64,000 bases of DNA from Rugalucina vietnamica (Eukaryota; Mollusca; Bivalvia; Lucinida; Lucinidae). A model generated the notes under the pieces. The model saw only the letters and a program-made list of their open reading frames with translations, had not been told where the DNA came from and did no database searches. A program made the position numbers and the translations under genes. The first letter of the stretch is position 1. Each line of letters opens with the position of its first letter. The DNA lies in the NCBI GenBank assembly GCA_964017185.1, contig OZ024883.1:40788395-40852394 (forward strand). Direction: 5' to 3'. This document shows, piece by piece, positions 23,226 to 33,700 of the stretch.

Positions 23226-23856
23226 ACTCTTCCTAAAGGAAGCCTGATCAAGTCTTCCTGTGACATATTACCAGTACACAGTGTTAGAAATAAGCAATTG
23301 CCCGATTGCCCGACACGGGTTGAAATCCCGTCGGACAACCTACGTTTGCCTTGCGCTTGCCCGCCAGACAACCTGAAATTTTGGTCCGTTTTCCTTCAAT
23401 TCCGGTCGTTTTCGGTCATATCGTTCACTTTTTATCCAGTGCAGTTAAATGCGGTTATTGAATGTATTCGATGTAACGAACATTCTGATTGGGTAGATGT
23501 GATTATATTGACCAATCAGTAGCCTCCTTTTTCGTTTCTTTTGGGGAGAAAAAAGTATGGAATCAGTACTTGTTTTACTGATATTCGGGCCTCAAAAAGA
23601 TGAACCCGGGAATAAGCCGCTAAATAAACCTGAATGGAGCACTCTGAAGTAAAAAAAAACAGTCTCAGTGATCCATCTACCCTTGAGCCATGCATATTTT
23701 ACGCAAAAAAATATGGCATGGCACTAAAATTTGACCGCAACACCTCAAACTGACGCATCTGTAAAAACGAAAGTAGAAAAGTTTACCATTTCCAGCAATT
23801 ATTTCGGGCAGAGACACTTGCTTTCAACCCAGTTTTGTTTCATTTTGTTTGTACAG

Positions 23857-24042
23857 GTCAACCTCATTATAACGCTATCTTTGGGGTCCATGAAAACAGA
23901 CCGTGTTATAAGTGAACAGTGTTATAATGAGGTTATTTACAATAGACATATAGCAAAATAATCATTTTGGGAGCCATGACATGACCGTGTTATACTGAAA
24001 ACCGCACTATAGAGAGGCGCATTATAACGAGGTTGAACTGTA
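23857..24042. mobile_element. Nested MITE with pogo/Tigger-like ends
   Basis: TACAGGTCAACCTCATTATA and the matching TATAACGAGGTTGAACTGTA bound 186 bp with repeated ACCGTGTTATA words. The ends and TA borders resemble pogo/Tigger-group MITEs. Confidence 0.7.
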
Positions 24043-24451
24043 ATACCAAAAACCAGTGGATTTTAACTCGATTTTAACTTTCTTTTTTAGGCATAATCAT
24101 GTTTTTCAAGTTCAGAATTCACGATCTTTTTTGACAGTCACTGTACCCCACCCACTCTGCACTAGGTTAACAATGCGAAGGAAAACAGTTTCAGTTCTTT
24201 GTCAGTTATTATTGACAATATATTTTTGAGTAAATAAAAATTATTAAGTATTTCACACAAGAAAATTGCAATCTAAATAATTTGCAAGTGATTGTATTTT
24301 GGGTCAAAGCAGATTTTCTATTTATAGAACCACAGTTTTTCTAAATACAAGTTTGACTTTTTAAAAAAGGGGCAAGCAAAGGTTTCATGCAAATAATGTT
24401 TTAGTTGCACAAATGAAAAAAACCCCAAAACATCAGCTGATCGGTACATCA

Positions 24452-24680
24452 TTTATTTGAGTTGATGCTTTACGTCCCGGTCAACAGCCAAGGTCATGTC
24501 GGGACGCTGCCTTCACTTTATGGGACTCTTACCCAAAATGAGGATGTCATGACATCCAACAAGTGCTTCAAAATATAACCATCCAACAAAGCCAAAAGGG
24601 CTTATATGTGCGGATGGTTGGACTTGGAACCACTTTTCCTGGGCAGGCTCAGACCTGAGCGGTTAACCAGTAATCAGATA
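24452..24680 (-). mobile_element. SINE-like segment, minus strand
   Basis: TTTACGTCCCGGTCAACAGC is the complement of the SINE tail block (GTTGACCGGGACGTAAA), followed by CATGTCGGGACGCTGCC as in the 16395 copy. The tRNA-like head is not clear. Confidence 0.5.
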
Positions 24681-24889
24681 GCCAGTCAGCATCGAAAGAA
24701 GCTTTGCCTGGAGCCACAAGCAGCCCATCTATTTCTTCTAGGCCCCAATGGGCGGGGGCCATCCTTTTGAGCTTGAAGTGGATGTAAACACTTGGACAGA
24801 AGAATTTTTGAAACTTTCTTTTATTTTATTTTGAAACTCTTTGATGGTTATAAATGCTTTGAAAAGTACCAAATATAAGGTTGAAAAAG

Positions 24890-25130
24890 TAGGGGTATGG
24901 TATATCTGTGCAAGTACATTTATAAGTGGATTAAAGATTTTTTATCTGGTAGAAAGCAAAAAGTTATAATCAATGGCAAAACTTCAAAAACAGTAAACAG
25001 TCACAAGTGGAATTCCTCAGGTGAGTCCGAGTGTTGTAGAACAAATATTCTTCTTAGATTTTACAAATGCACTCCGGATGGTTGTCATTGTATGCACAAA
25101 ATTTTGCTGATGATGCTAAAATCTGTTTAG
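24890..25130 (+). pseudogene. LINE (CR1/Jockey-like) reverse-transcriptase relic
   Basis: One frame gives KWIKDFLSGRKQKVIINGKT, the block found in CR1/Jockey-type reverse transcriptases just before the SGVPQGS motif. The next stretch reads SHKWNSSGE where TSGVPQGS is expected and can be followed only by changing frame; a later frame gives the remains of the FADD region (CMHKILLMMLKSV). Frameshifted and truncated on both sides, so not functional. Confidence 0.7.
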
Positions 25131-25362
25131 TCAAATTTTCAACTGCAGGAATAGAGTGGAACCAAAGTTGCTTTAATAACGTGATCACACTGTCTGAAAC
25201 ATGAATTGCACATCAAATTATTGACACATTTATTTTTTTTTTGGTAAAAAAATCGCAAGTTTTGGGGGGCAAGTTAAAATCCTGGGGGGGCAAGTTGAAC
25301 TTGACCTCAGGTTGCCCCCCGGGCAAGTTGCTATGCAAGTCTTATTTCTAACACTGAGTACA

Positions 25363-26215
25363 TAGTGCACATTAATTTTGTCATTAACTAGGGGAAAAGG
25401 GTGATTTTCTGGAAATATGCATTAATATGTTCAAGTCAAGATTGGACAAAAACATGAGCGAGTATAATGTTGATTTAAGAAATATGCACAAAGTAACAAA
25501 TGGTTCCCTCAAATGCTACTCACCTACATTTAATAAACAGAAAAAAAAATGTTGCACAGTATGTCATGTTACTTAGGCAAAACTTGAAAACTGTGCAATA
25601 TCCTTAATCTCAGTTTAAAATTAATTAATTACTTCTACATGTTTATTGGTGAAAGAAAAAAAGTGATCTATCAAATTCTGCTGAAAAAAAAACAACACTT
25701 TTATAGAGAAACCCTGATGTAATGTTGTTTGGGAGAAAGAAAATACATACATGTGATGAGTCTGAAAGAGGAATCAGGGATTTCAGGGAGATTTTTGAAA
25801 AATGTATAGAATATATAGGAAAAATCCTGATTCATTTCAGGGAGGTTTTGACTTTTTGTTAAAAAAGTGGTATATTTGACAAGAATTTTTACCATTTTTA
25901 CGGCTCATTTCCTGGAGTCTCCCTGATGATGAGGGAGGTATCACATGTATGAAAATAAAATACTTATTTTTTGTTGCATCATAGAAATCAACAAAGATTA
26001 TTAAATAATTTTTTGTTACAAATTATCTAAATATTGATTTTTTTTTATATCTTGAAGTAAATGCTCTCATTGCATGATTGCTGTCCTTCAAAACTTTATT
26101 AGAAATATATATAGCCTTAACAGCACAGCGGGAATCCATGTCCCAACCATTTTCTAAATTCTTAAATTGGTGGTTTTTGCAATTTCTTTTATATTTGCAC
26201 TGAGTCAATCAATTT
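25363..26215. other. Intronic sequence with no recognised element
   Basis: AT-rich. Two short stretches repeat the word TTTCAGGGAG (near 25782 and 25835). No exon or transposon ends seen. Confidence 0.45.
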
Positions 26216-26345
26216 CTGACCATTACCCCTGGCAGGAGCTGTGGAAATGTGACTTACTCAAGGCCACAACCAACAGCACCCTGGCTGAGGATCGAACCTG
26301 GAACATCTGGGACCAGAGTCCTACACCCAACCATGGTGTCAGTCC
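26216..26345 (-). mobile_element. tRNA-derived SINE head, minus strand
   Basis: GGATCGAACCTGG is the complement of a B box (GGTTCGATCC). GACCAGAGTCCTACACCCAA upstream on the plus strand fits a tRNA-like anticodon arm, and GACTTACTCAAGGCCACAAC matches the SINE body. It lies head to head with the plus-strand SINE at 26404. Confidence 0.6.
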
Positions 26346-26403
26346 ACTCCCAATTAAATAGAAAATATTGTCTGATCCCTTCTGAGGTCTTAAAAATTGT
26401 TTT

Positions 26404-26562
26404 GGCATAGTGGTAGAGCTTCGGACTCTGAATCAAGAGGTCCTGGGTTCGATCCCAACAAGTGGCACCATGTTGTGTCCTTTCAAGAGCAAGACACATT
26501 AACTTCCTGCAGTACTGAAAAATTGTTGACTGGGACGTTAAGTCTCAATACAAACAAACAGA
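26404..26562 (+). mobile_element. tRNA-derived SINE with clear A and B boxes
   Basis: TGGCATAGTGGTAGAGC (A box) and GGGTTCGATCCC (B box) are separated by a tRNA-like anticodon arm (GGACTCTGAATC). The body has TGTTGTGTCCTTTCAAGAGC, and the end is GTTGACTGGGACGTTAAGTC plus a CAAACAAACA tail. It is not a working tRNA because the 3' half cannot close an acceptor stem. Confidence 0.8.
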
Positions 26563-26803
26563 TCTCATCACAATAAATTACAGAAAAAAAATACAAGTAG
26601 AAGCCTGCATGGGTTTAGCCTTTCGCTTTGTAAACCACAGAACCAGGAGCACAGACGTCCCCACTGTTTGTCACTTAAGATGTCAAGTGGGATGTTAACC
26701 ACGAACACCACAGCAAAAATATCCTGAGCAATCCAGCATCCTCAGCCAAAAAAAATGCAAGTTGCAACAAAATAAAATTTGGTAAAAACCACAATTATCT
26801 TAC
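26563..26803. other. Sequence just inside RYK intron 1
   Basis: No repeat ends seen. The donor of RYK exon 1 (minus-strand GTAAGA) is at 26798-26803. Confidence 0.5.
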
Positions 26804-26915
26804 CAAGCAATCTAAACGTCTCCTTTGCATCCATATACAAATTAAGATGAGAATTTGTTGGTATGAACAATCCAAGGAATAGAATAAATCCTATGAACGC
26901 CAAAGAAGGCGACAT
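26804..26915 (-). CDS. RYK: RYK/Derailed-type receptor, coding exon 1 (signal peptide)
   Basis: From the ATG at 26915 (context CACAATG, A at -3) the minus strand encodes 37 residues plus one base. MSPSLAFIGFILFLGLFIPT is a clear signal peptide: a short N-region, then a hydrophobic core. NSHLNLYMDAKETFRLLG follows, the usual RYK WIF-domain opening (HLNLY, acidic helix, LLG). The donor GTAAGA follows directly. Exon 2 is at 130-266 and joins in phase to continue the WIF domain. The protein is expected to be a single-pass membrane Wnt co-receptor with a catalytically weak kinase domain; only the extracellular start is in the window. The CWC15 start lies 19.5 kb away on the opposite strand, so the genes are divergent. 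Confidence 0.87.
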
Positions 26916-27600
26916 TGTGCACAGAATTGAAGCAAACCATTGAATAAAACTCTTTGGTTTTTGTTGACAGTTCTCAAAGGTTTTTCCAGGCCAAGTTGTT
27001 AATCTCTAATCTCAGCTGTCAAAGTTTTCTTACTTTTATTTGCAGTCGAGATGCGTAGCCAAGGCGCAATGATATAATCAAAATCGTAGCAACCAAAAAC
27101 GTTCGAAAATTAAGCCATCCACTTTGAAGCGAGAGACAGTGCCTTAAATAATTCCATTCGTGTGTACCAAAGACGAAACTGATTTTCATCAACGACACGC
27201 AGCCCTTTTTAAGCAATGCTATATCCGCCCTATGAAGCTGCTTCGTTGTCATGACAGTTTGTCGGCGCATTGATTCAGGGGATTTTCCTTCGCGAGTCAA
27301 CTGTCAAAAATGTCAGTCGTGTTAAATCGTTTATTTAACGAGTATTTGATTTTCTCCCGTGTCGAGACCCATATTTTCTGAAAATTCAATCTTTTGTGAG
27401 AATATTGATGTATGAATCACGATATGATCGGTGTGAACAAATTTTTGTTCTAAAAAAGAAAATTGGTACTGACGATGAGAATGGCGTTTATGCCCCAAAA
27501 TTAGGCCCAAATTGGTTGAACTTTTATGAAAAAATGTCAGCATAATCGCTATTAATTCGTCAAATACGGTTCATTTCAACCGATGCTGTATAAAACATTG
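26916..27600 (-). promoter_or_regulatory. Probable RYK 5' UTR and promoter region
   Basis: Immediately upstream of the RYK start, the interval 27030-27340 has more CpG dinucleotides and fewer repeats than its surroundings, as expected near a transcription start. An out-of-frame ATG at 26940 (minus strand) would start a 32-codon upstream frame overlapping the RYK start if transcription begins above it. No TATA box or initiator can be assigned with confidence. Confidence 0.4.
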
Positions 27601-28257
27601 CCACTTTCATTCAGATTTTAATTTTATCGAGAAATATTTGAGAAAAGTAAAGCCAAATTGGAAATTGTCGCAATTTGATACTATTTTTAGAACACAAGTA
27701 AAAGCTTTGAGGAAAATATCAATGTTGAAAAAGGTAGCAAAGCTGCTTGAGATTGTCGGTAGATCCTATATAGGGGACAATATGTTAGACTGACACATTT
27801 ATCATCATGTACTGAGTTGATAAATATATCTGACTATTACCTTAGGCAAACATATAAATCCAAGCCTCAGGCCATGGAGGCTTTAACCTCCATGCTCAGG
27901 CTCAGGAACTGTGTAATGGCTTGTGAGTTGCTCAATGCCACAACTTTTATGGCACTGTCTGTTGTCAATGACCTCAAGGTGATTATGCCCCCTTCTCTGT
28001 GATTCTCTATGTACTTATCATTTTTGGAAATGGTTGAGGGACACCAGAGCATAGATATGCTGAATGCTCACCTAGTAAGCCTGAAGGCTCAGATGAGGTA
28101 AATATGTTCAGTAATTGCCACACTATTATGACTGATATTGTCCAGTGTTTCTAGAAATCAAGCTTGCGTCATTTCTAATACATGTAGTTTGATTTGTTGT
28201 TTTCAGTCTGGTAGTAAACATATGAGGCTGTGTCAAGAATCTCAAATGATCAGTCCA
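27601..28257. other. Spacer with a family 2 end fragment
   Basis: At 28063-28098 GAATGCTCACCTAGTAAGCC and GGCTCAGATGAGG resemble a decayed family 2 end hairpin. Otherwise featureless AT-rich sequence. Confidence 0.4.
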
Positions 28258-28498
28258 GGCCCTGAGGCTATAAAACGTTTTTCAAGCTCAGCGTAGGTAA
28301 GCATAAAATTTCAACTGCTTATAAATGTTGAAATGGTAAAAAAATGGGAAAATTCAGGTTCAAAACTCAAAAACTAGTAACTTATTCTGCTAATAAATAT
28401 TAAAATGCCAACAATTGTTGGCATTTTAACATTTATGAGCAGGATAAATTTTAGTCTCAGCTGAGTTGAGCATGAAAGAAGTTTTATAACCTGGGGCC
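28258..28498. mobile_element. Family 4 palindromic MITE
   Basis: GGCCCTGAGGCTATAAAA at the left and TTTTATAACCTGGGGCC at the right. The internal CCAACAATTGTTGG palindrome and the ACATTTATGAGCAGGATAAA block are shared with 1-75 and 7886-8128. Confidence 0.8.
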
Positions 28499-29299
28499 AC
28501 CAGTCATACATGTGATGAGTTTAAGATGCATCAGAGATTTTTTTCTTTCATTTGATGGAGGCATTTGAAAAACGTATATAGAATGTAGATTTAAGAAAAT
28601 CATTAGAAGTATCACATGTATAAAGTATTTCATTTGCGATTTTACAGCTTCAAGATTAATTCAGACGTACACACTACTGATCGAACTGTAATGAGTACTG
28701 GGTTCAAAAATTTACAGAACATTTCCTCGTATTCTTCAACTTCATGTATGTAGAAACCTTCTCTGTAAAACCAGGCTATAAGGTGTTGTGTGAATCTGGC
28801 TTGGTTGTGGCTTTGATGAATTAATATATGCATGAAACTTCTATGGTTTAAACTTTTAATTCTGTACAAACAACATATAACAAGACAAAGCATTATATAC
28901 AATAATTGCATATTATAACAAGGGATTCAGAAGGAAAACCTCCTTTGTGTGTAGCTCTGCCTGTGATCAATGTTTTTGACATAAAACATGCGCAGATCCA
29001 GAAAATTTTCTCAGTGGGGTCAAAATTCCCAGAAGGGGTCTGACGGAAAATTTCAACATGGCAAAACTAATAATTTGGCAATTCTAGGGGCCGTCCGGAC
29101 CCCCTGTCCCCCCTCTGAATATTACGCCCATGTTAAATATCGGTCAATTTCTACAACAACGAAGCTCAGATTTCCATACTTAAACTGGTTCATAAGAAAT
29201 GACTTCTGGATTTCTGAGTTGGCCATTGTTATAATAAAAACACATTTTCTTTTATTTCTCAAGTCAGCTGTGAGCATGTATACTTTAGGCCTAAAATAA
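28499..29299. other. Intergenic sequence with no recognised element
   Basis: AT-rich. A pyrimidine-rich stretch, GACCCCCTGTCCCCCCTCTG, lies at 29098. No coding or terminal-repeat signal. Confidence 0.45.
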
Positions 29300-30800
29300 C
29301 CAGAGGACCAATGGTCCTGTAAACGCTCACCTGAAACCCAAGATATATACCAATAAACTTGTTTGACTAGAATGGTACTATACATGTATATAACCCCAGG
29401 GCCGGGTCAGAGCAACCCCTGGAGTCAATTTCTTTTTGAAAACATAAAACTGCAGTCCATTTGCCAATTTACTGCAAGTTTTGCCCTTCAAATGACATTT
29501 TAACAATTTTCCCCATTCAAATGCATGGGCGACCTAAGTTGACCGTGCCGTAAAATAGGTCAAGGTCATCCAAGGGTCACGATTTATATAAACTTTGTAG
29601 ATGTCCCTTTGCCTGATGCTTCATGCCAAGTTTCAAAATCATAGGCCTTCTGGTTCTGGAGAAAAAGATTTTTAAAGGTTTTTGCTATTTATAGCCATGG
29701 CAGCCATCTTGGTCATGTGACCTTGACCATTTATATATACTTTCAATCCCACTTCCTAACAGTTTGGCTTTGATTGGCCAAGCAGTTTCAGAGAAGAAGC
29801 TCTTTGAATATCACTGTAATATACATGTATATTGCCACGGGGTGGGGGCAGACAGACCCGTGGGGTCCAAATTTTTTCAGAATCATCAATCTTAAGTCCA
29901 TTTGCCCATTTCCTGCAAGTTTTTCCCTACAAATGACATTTAAACACTTTTCCACATTCAAATGCATGAGCGACCTATGTTGACCTTGCCGTAAAATACT
30001 AGGTCAAGGTCATCCCAGGGTCATGATTTATATAAACTTTGTAGAGCTCCAGTCACTGATGCTTCACACCAAGTTTCAAAATCACTGGCCTTCTGGTTCT
30101 GGAGAAGAAGATTTTCAAAGGTTTTTTTTCTATTTATAGCCATGGCGGCCATCTTGGTCATGTGACCTTGACTATTTATATAAACTTTCTTTCCCCCTTC
30201 CCAAGGATAGTCCATATGAAGTTTGGCTTTGATTGGCCAAGTGGTTTCAGGGGAGAAGATGTTTCATCATTATGAAAATATGCATGTATATAGCCCCGGG
30301 GCAGGGGCAGACACCCCCCCAGGGGCTAAAATTTTCCATTAACATTAATCTTTTGTCCATTTACCCATTAAATAGTATTTTACCATTTTTTTCCCATTTA
30401 AATGCATTGAAGACCTAAGTTGACCTTGCCGTAAAATAAGTCAAGGTCATCCTAGGGTCATGATTTATATAAACTATGATGGGCCCGCGTCCCCGATGCT
30501 ACATACCAAGTTTCGTGGAAATCGGCCCACTGGTTCTGGAGAAGAAGATTTTTAAAGGTTTTTGCTATTTATAGCCATGGCGGCCATCTTGGTCATGTCA
30601 CTCATGTGACCTGGACCATTTATATAAACTTTCGTTCCCCCTTCCTGAATCCTAAGGATGCTCCATATGAAGTTTGGCTTTGATTGGCCAAGCGGTTTCA
30701 GAGGAGAAGATCTTTGAAATTGTGAACGACGGACAACGGACGGACGCCGGAGCATGGGTATACTATAAGCTCACCTGTGAGCCTTCGGCTCAGGTGAGCT
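29300..30800 (+). mobile_element. Family 2 long mosaic element
   Basis: It starts CCAGAGGACCAATGGTCCTG and ends GAGCCTTCGGCTCAGGTGAGCT. Three related internal units each contain TTGACCTTGCCGTAAAATA or a close variant, AGGTCAAGGTCAT, and a GGC(G/A)GCCATCTTGGTCATGT block. The body resembles the complement of 40572-42101 more than it does the 3024 copy. Confidence 0.8.
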
Positions 30801-31068
30801 AAAAAAGGGAGTGTTTAGGGTAACCTGACCCTACCTAGATTTCTGGTGAATCCTAATTTTTTTATCTCAATATTTCTAAGAAATTGAAGAAAACAACAGT
30901 ATTTATGGTAAATTAATGACTTTCAACAGAAAAAATAATAAGAGAATAAAATAAAATTAATAAATAAATATGCACCTTTATAGTAACCCTACCTTGAGTT
31001 TTCCAAGATGTTACCCCAAACAAACAAAACCACTTTTTTACAGGCCTTGTTTATCTCGAGTTCATATT
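30801..31068. other. Spacer with no recognised element
   Basis: AT-rich; nothing identified. Confidence 0.45.
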
Positions 31069-31204
31069 TGAGCTGCTTCATGAGAGATTCCATTTTAGCC
31101 TAGGTGAAAACAAAGGCGCAGATCAGCTGTGCAGTGATCAGTGGCTTTGTTTCCACTACAGGGATAGTACAATTCCTCTTCTTCCAAAATCCAAAACTTC
31201 AAGT
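31069..31204. mobile_element. Family 3 MITE, truncated
   Basis: TGAGCTGCTTCATGAGAGAT at the left, then AAAACAAAGGCGCAGATCAG and the start of the right half. The right terminus is missing where a family 1 copy begins. Confidence 0.65.
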
Positions 31205-31221
31205 CTAAATTAAACCATGAT

Positions 31222-31465
31222 ACAATACGAAAACACACCCATGAAGATTTTAATTGAAAAATGCCGGTTGTTTTTGCTGTAACCTATATTGTGGGTACTA
31301 CATGTTAGAATGGCCTTGGTGAGGTGGGTCTAACAAGTACCCATAGACAAAAACCTTTGGATCAAAAATAAGAAACATAGCTTAAATAGGTACACCCATG
31401 CACACTCCAGTTTTACTATATATATAAAAGTGTGGTATAAATTCCAAGGCCATGTTAGCCTTTTC
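31222..31465. mobile_element. Family 1 hairpin element, strongly diverged
   Basis: ACGAAAACACACCCATG start, GTGGGTAC...GTTAGAATGGCC core and a TAGGTACACCC...GTGTGGTATA end module remain. The hairpin is imperfect. Confidence 0.6.
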
Positions 31466-31636
31466 TCTACTCTAACAGTTGTTTCTATTGTTTATTTCAC
31501 AGTGCAGAATTTTCCTGGGTATTCACATCATGTTGTTGACCATGTCAAGGGATCACATCACATTCCTTGCATGCCTCAGACCTCTGAAAGATAATTGAAA
31601 TCATGTTTAATAAAGTTGCATGGTATGTAGTAATTC

Positions 31637-31863
31637 ACCAGCCATTTGTATCCACAGTCACTATGGCCAGGAAAAAGCAGGGCATAAAAGCCAGACTAGA
31701 AAAGTAGTAAAATACGAAAGATACAACTACTAGTTCATTTGAATTAAATGTGACTGTATCCTGTCATATCTTCGACACTCATCGGAGGTTATAACCCGGC
31801 ACATAAGCCCGCTGTGCCCCTATCCCCGGTCACATAGGGGCTGGCGATACAAATGACTGGTGC
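31637..31863. mobile_element. TIR element, relative of CTAGTCATTTGTAACCAC
   Basis: CACCAGCCATTTGTATCCAC at the left and GGCGATACAAATGACTGGTG at the right. 227 bp without coding capacity. Confidence 0.7.
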
Positions 31864-32030
31864 CTATGGTAACGCATATATTTTTCCCTAGCCCACAAAA
31901 ACTGTTTGTTTGAACCCTGTTGGAAGCCATTGACCCCACAAATACTGTCCAAAGAGACAGGGAAAATTGATGTTCCCCAAAATTCTCTAATATTTCCTGT
32001 TTCCAGAAGTAAATATAAATCAGCATTGAC

Positions 32031-32316
32031 ATCAGGATAACATGTCTGTGTAAAGTATATCCCTTCAAACCCCACTTTTATATACGGTAATAAAACTTTG
32101 GTATGCAGGGGTATACCTAGTATTTTTCTTATTTTTGCTCCAAAGCAAAGCTCCATTGTGGGTACTCGTTAGAACCGCCTCGCCGTGGTGGTTCTTTGTG
32201 CACCCACAATCTCTGTTTTGAGCAAAAATAAGACAAATATTAAAAATTTACCAGTGAAAATTTTCAATCTTAACAACATAAGAAAATGTATGTTACAAGG
32301 GCATGTTTTCCTAATG
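32031..32316. mobile_element. Family 1 hairpin element
   Basis: ATCAGGATAACATGTCTGTG start, TATATCCC...GGGGTATACC arms, core GTTAGAACCGCCTCGCCGTG, and an end of GGGCATGTTTTCCTAATG. The second half of the core hairpin is eroded. Confidence 0.75.
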
Positions 32317-32435
32317 TAACAGCAGAGTACTAACACTGCATACCCACAAGAATAGACTGATAATGATTAATACACAGCTTTTCTTCATTAATACACCACA
32401 CTTGTTAATATGTTAAAAAAAGCCATAAAACAACA

Positions 32436-32458
32436 ACACACACACACACACACACACA
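32436..32458. repeat. (CA)n microsatellite
   Basis: About eleven uninterrupted CA units. Confidence 0.9.
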
Positions 32459-32594
32459 AGCAAAGACAACAAAAACAGAGAACTAGAACCACAACAGAAG
32501 CGGCCTTAAAATGTACAGAGAAGCTTAGACCAGATTTATTAATTTCTCATTTCTGCCGTGGTTCATGGTGGTTCACCTGTTCACACCAATTTAT

Positions 32595-33700
32595 GCACAA
32601 GACATTTGTAGCCACTGCTCCGCCACCTACGGTGAAGGACGGGGATTATGATAAGCTTTCAGTGCCCTGCTATAAGCCCAACCCCAGGGGGCAAACAATG
32701 AGGTCAAAACTTTGCTCTTTGCCCTGCCCTTTGCAGTAGCGTAAAGGGACCAGTGATCGATCAAAAATAGCCATGCTTGATAAATTTGCGGATCAGACAT
32801 TCATAGGAGAATGCATGTGTACATACCATATCCAAGCTTGAACCTTCGCCATGTTTTTCAATATGTCAATTTATGACGTCATCATGTCACATTCTTAGTG
32901 ACATCATTTTAACACACCCACCATCATACAGCCTTAATCAGAGTCAGGTGGACCAGTGATCGATCACCTTCATTTTCTCTCTGAACCGGCGGCTAACTTG
33001 GAAAGTGTGTACATTTTTAGAAAGAATAATTATTATTTACCTCTAGCCACGAAACACAGTTTGGAAATTTTCAGTGAGTTGAAAGAAATAAAGCAGCGAA
33101 ATGAGATGGTCGAAAAGCATAAACGCCCATAGAAACAATGGAAAACTGTTGAAAAAATAGCTTGAAAATCACAGAAATTGTCCATTAATCGCAACGTTAT
33201 CCTATACAATTTGGAATGTGGATCAGATTTGTTTAGTATGCAGTAAAGTTAAAACATTTAGCCAGTCGGAACGAATGCAGGTTGTTTCATCTTGAAGAAT
33301 TTATTTAACAATCATTGCTTTTAAGCAGTAAAACTAAGACCCCCTCTTAGTAAAGTGCTAAAAAATGCAAGATAGAAAAGCTTTCCAAATAAATTTAAAT
33401 TAATGTTTGTAATGTAATATAATGCGCTTTAAGTTGAGACTAGCATAGGATTTACTTCAGGTATCCTTTGATAATTAATAGCGGATTATAACTAGTTGAT
33501 CGATCACTGGTCCCTGATCGATCACTGGTCGCCTTACGCTACAGAATCTCCCTGGGGTTAGGATCCTATTGTCAACCCCGTCATTTCCCCTACACTGCGG
33601 GGACACTCGAAAAGTAACTGCCCTGCACTTTGGCCCAGCTTTCCCCTACCCTTCCCCGTAGGTGGGGGGGGAGGGGGCAGTGGTTACAAATGACTGGTGC
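32595..33700. mobile_element. TIR element interrupted by another TIR element
   Basis: GCACAAGACATTTGTAGCCA at the left pairs with TGGTTACAAATGACTGGTGC at the right, the same family as 16827-17131. The element is about 300 bp once the nested insertion at 32736-33542 is removed, which matches the size of its relative. Confidence 0.7.
32736..33542. mobile_element. Nested TIR element GTAGCGTAAAGGGACCAGTG
   Basis: GTAGCGTAAAGGGACCAGTG at the left is matched at the right by CACTGGTC...CCTTACGCTAC, and the right end carries the GATCGATCACTGGTC word twice. 807 bp. No transposase-like frame. Confidence 0.75.

Larger units (their letters stand above)
23279..25356. mobile_element. TIR DNA transposon relic with AGTACA target duplication
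   Basis: CAGTGTTAGAAATAAG at the left is matched by CTTATTTCTAACACTG at the right. AGTACA flanks both ends (23273-23278 and 25357-25362). Cargo includes a small MITE (23857-24042), a SINE tail and a LINE reverse-transcriptase relic, so it is a nest of older insertions. No transposase frame survives. The TIR style suggests hAT, but the 6-bp duplication visible here is shorter than the 8 bp usual for hAT. Confidence 0.75.
267..26803 (-). other. RYK: RYK intron 1 (26.5 kb)
   Basis: This is the span between the donor at the low edge of exon 1 and the acceptor at the high edge of exon 2. I found no convincing extra RYK exon in it. Nearly everything recognisable inside is repeat-derived: families 1 to 4, SINEs, a LINE relic, satellite arrays and a TIR transposon. 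Large first introns are common in receptor genes, but an unrecognised small exon cannot be excluded by eye. Confidence 0.75.

Noticed and set aside
26404..26475. Candidate tRNA gene
   Set aside because: A and B boxes are present, but the acceptor stem cannot close and the sequence continues into the shared SINE body and tail.
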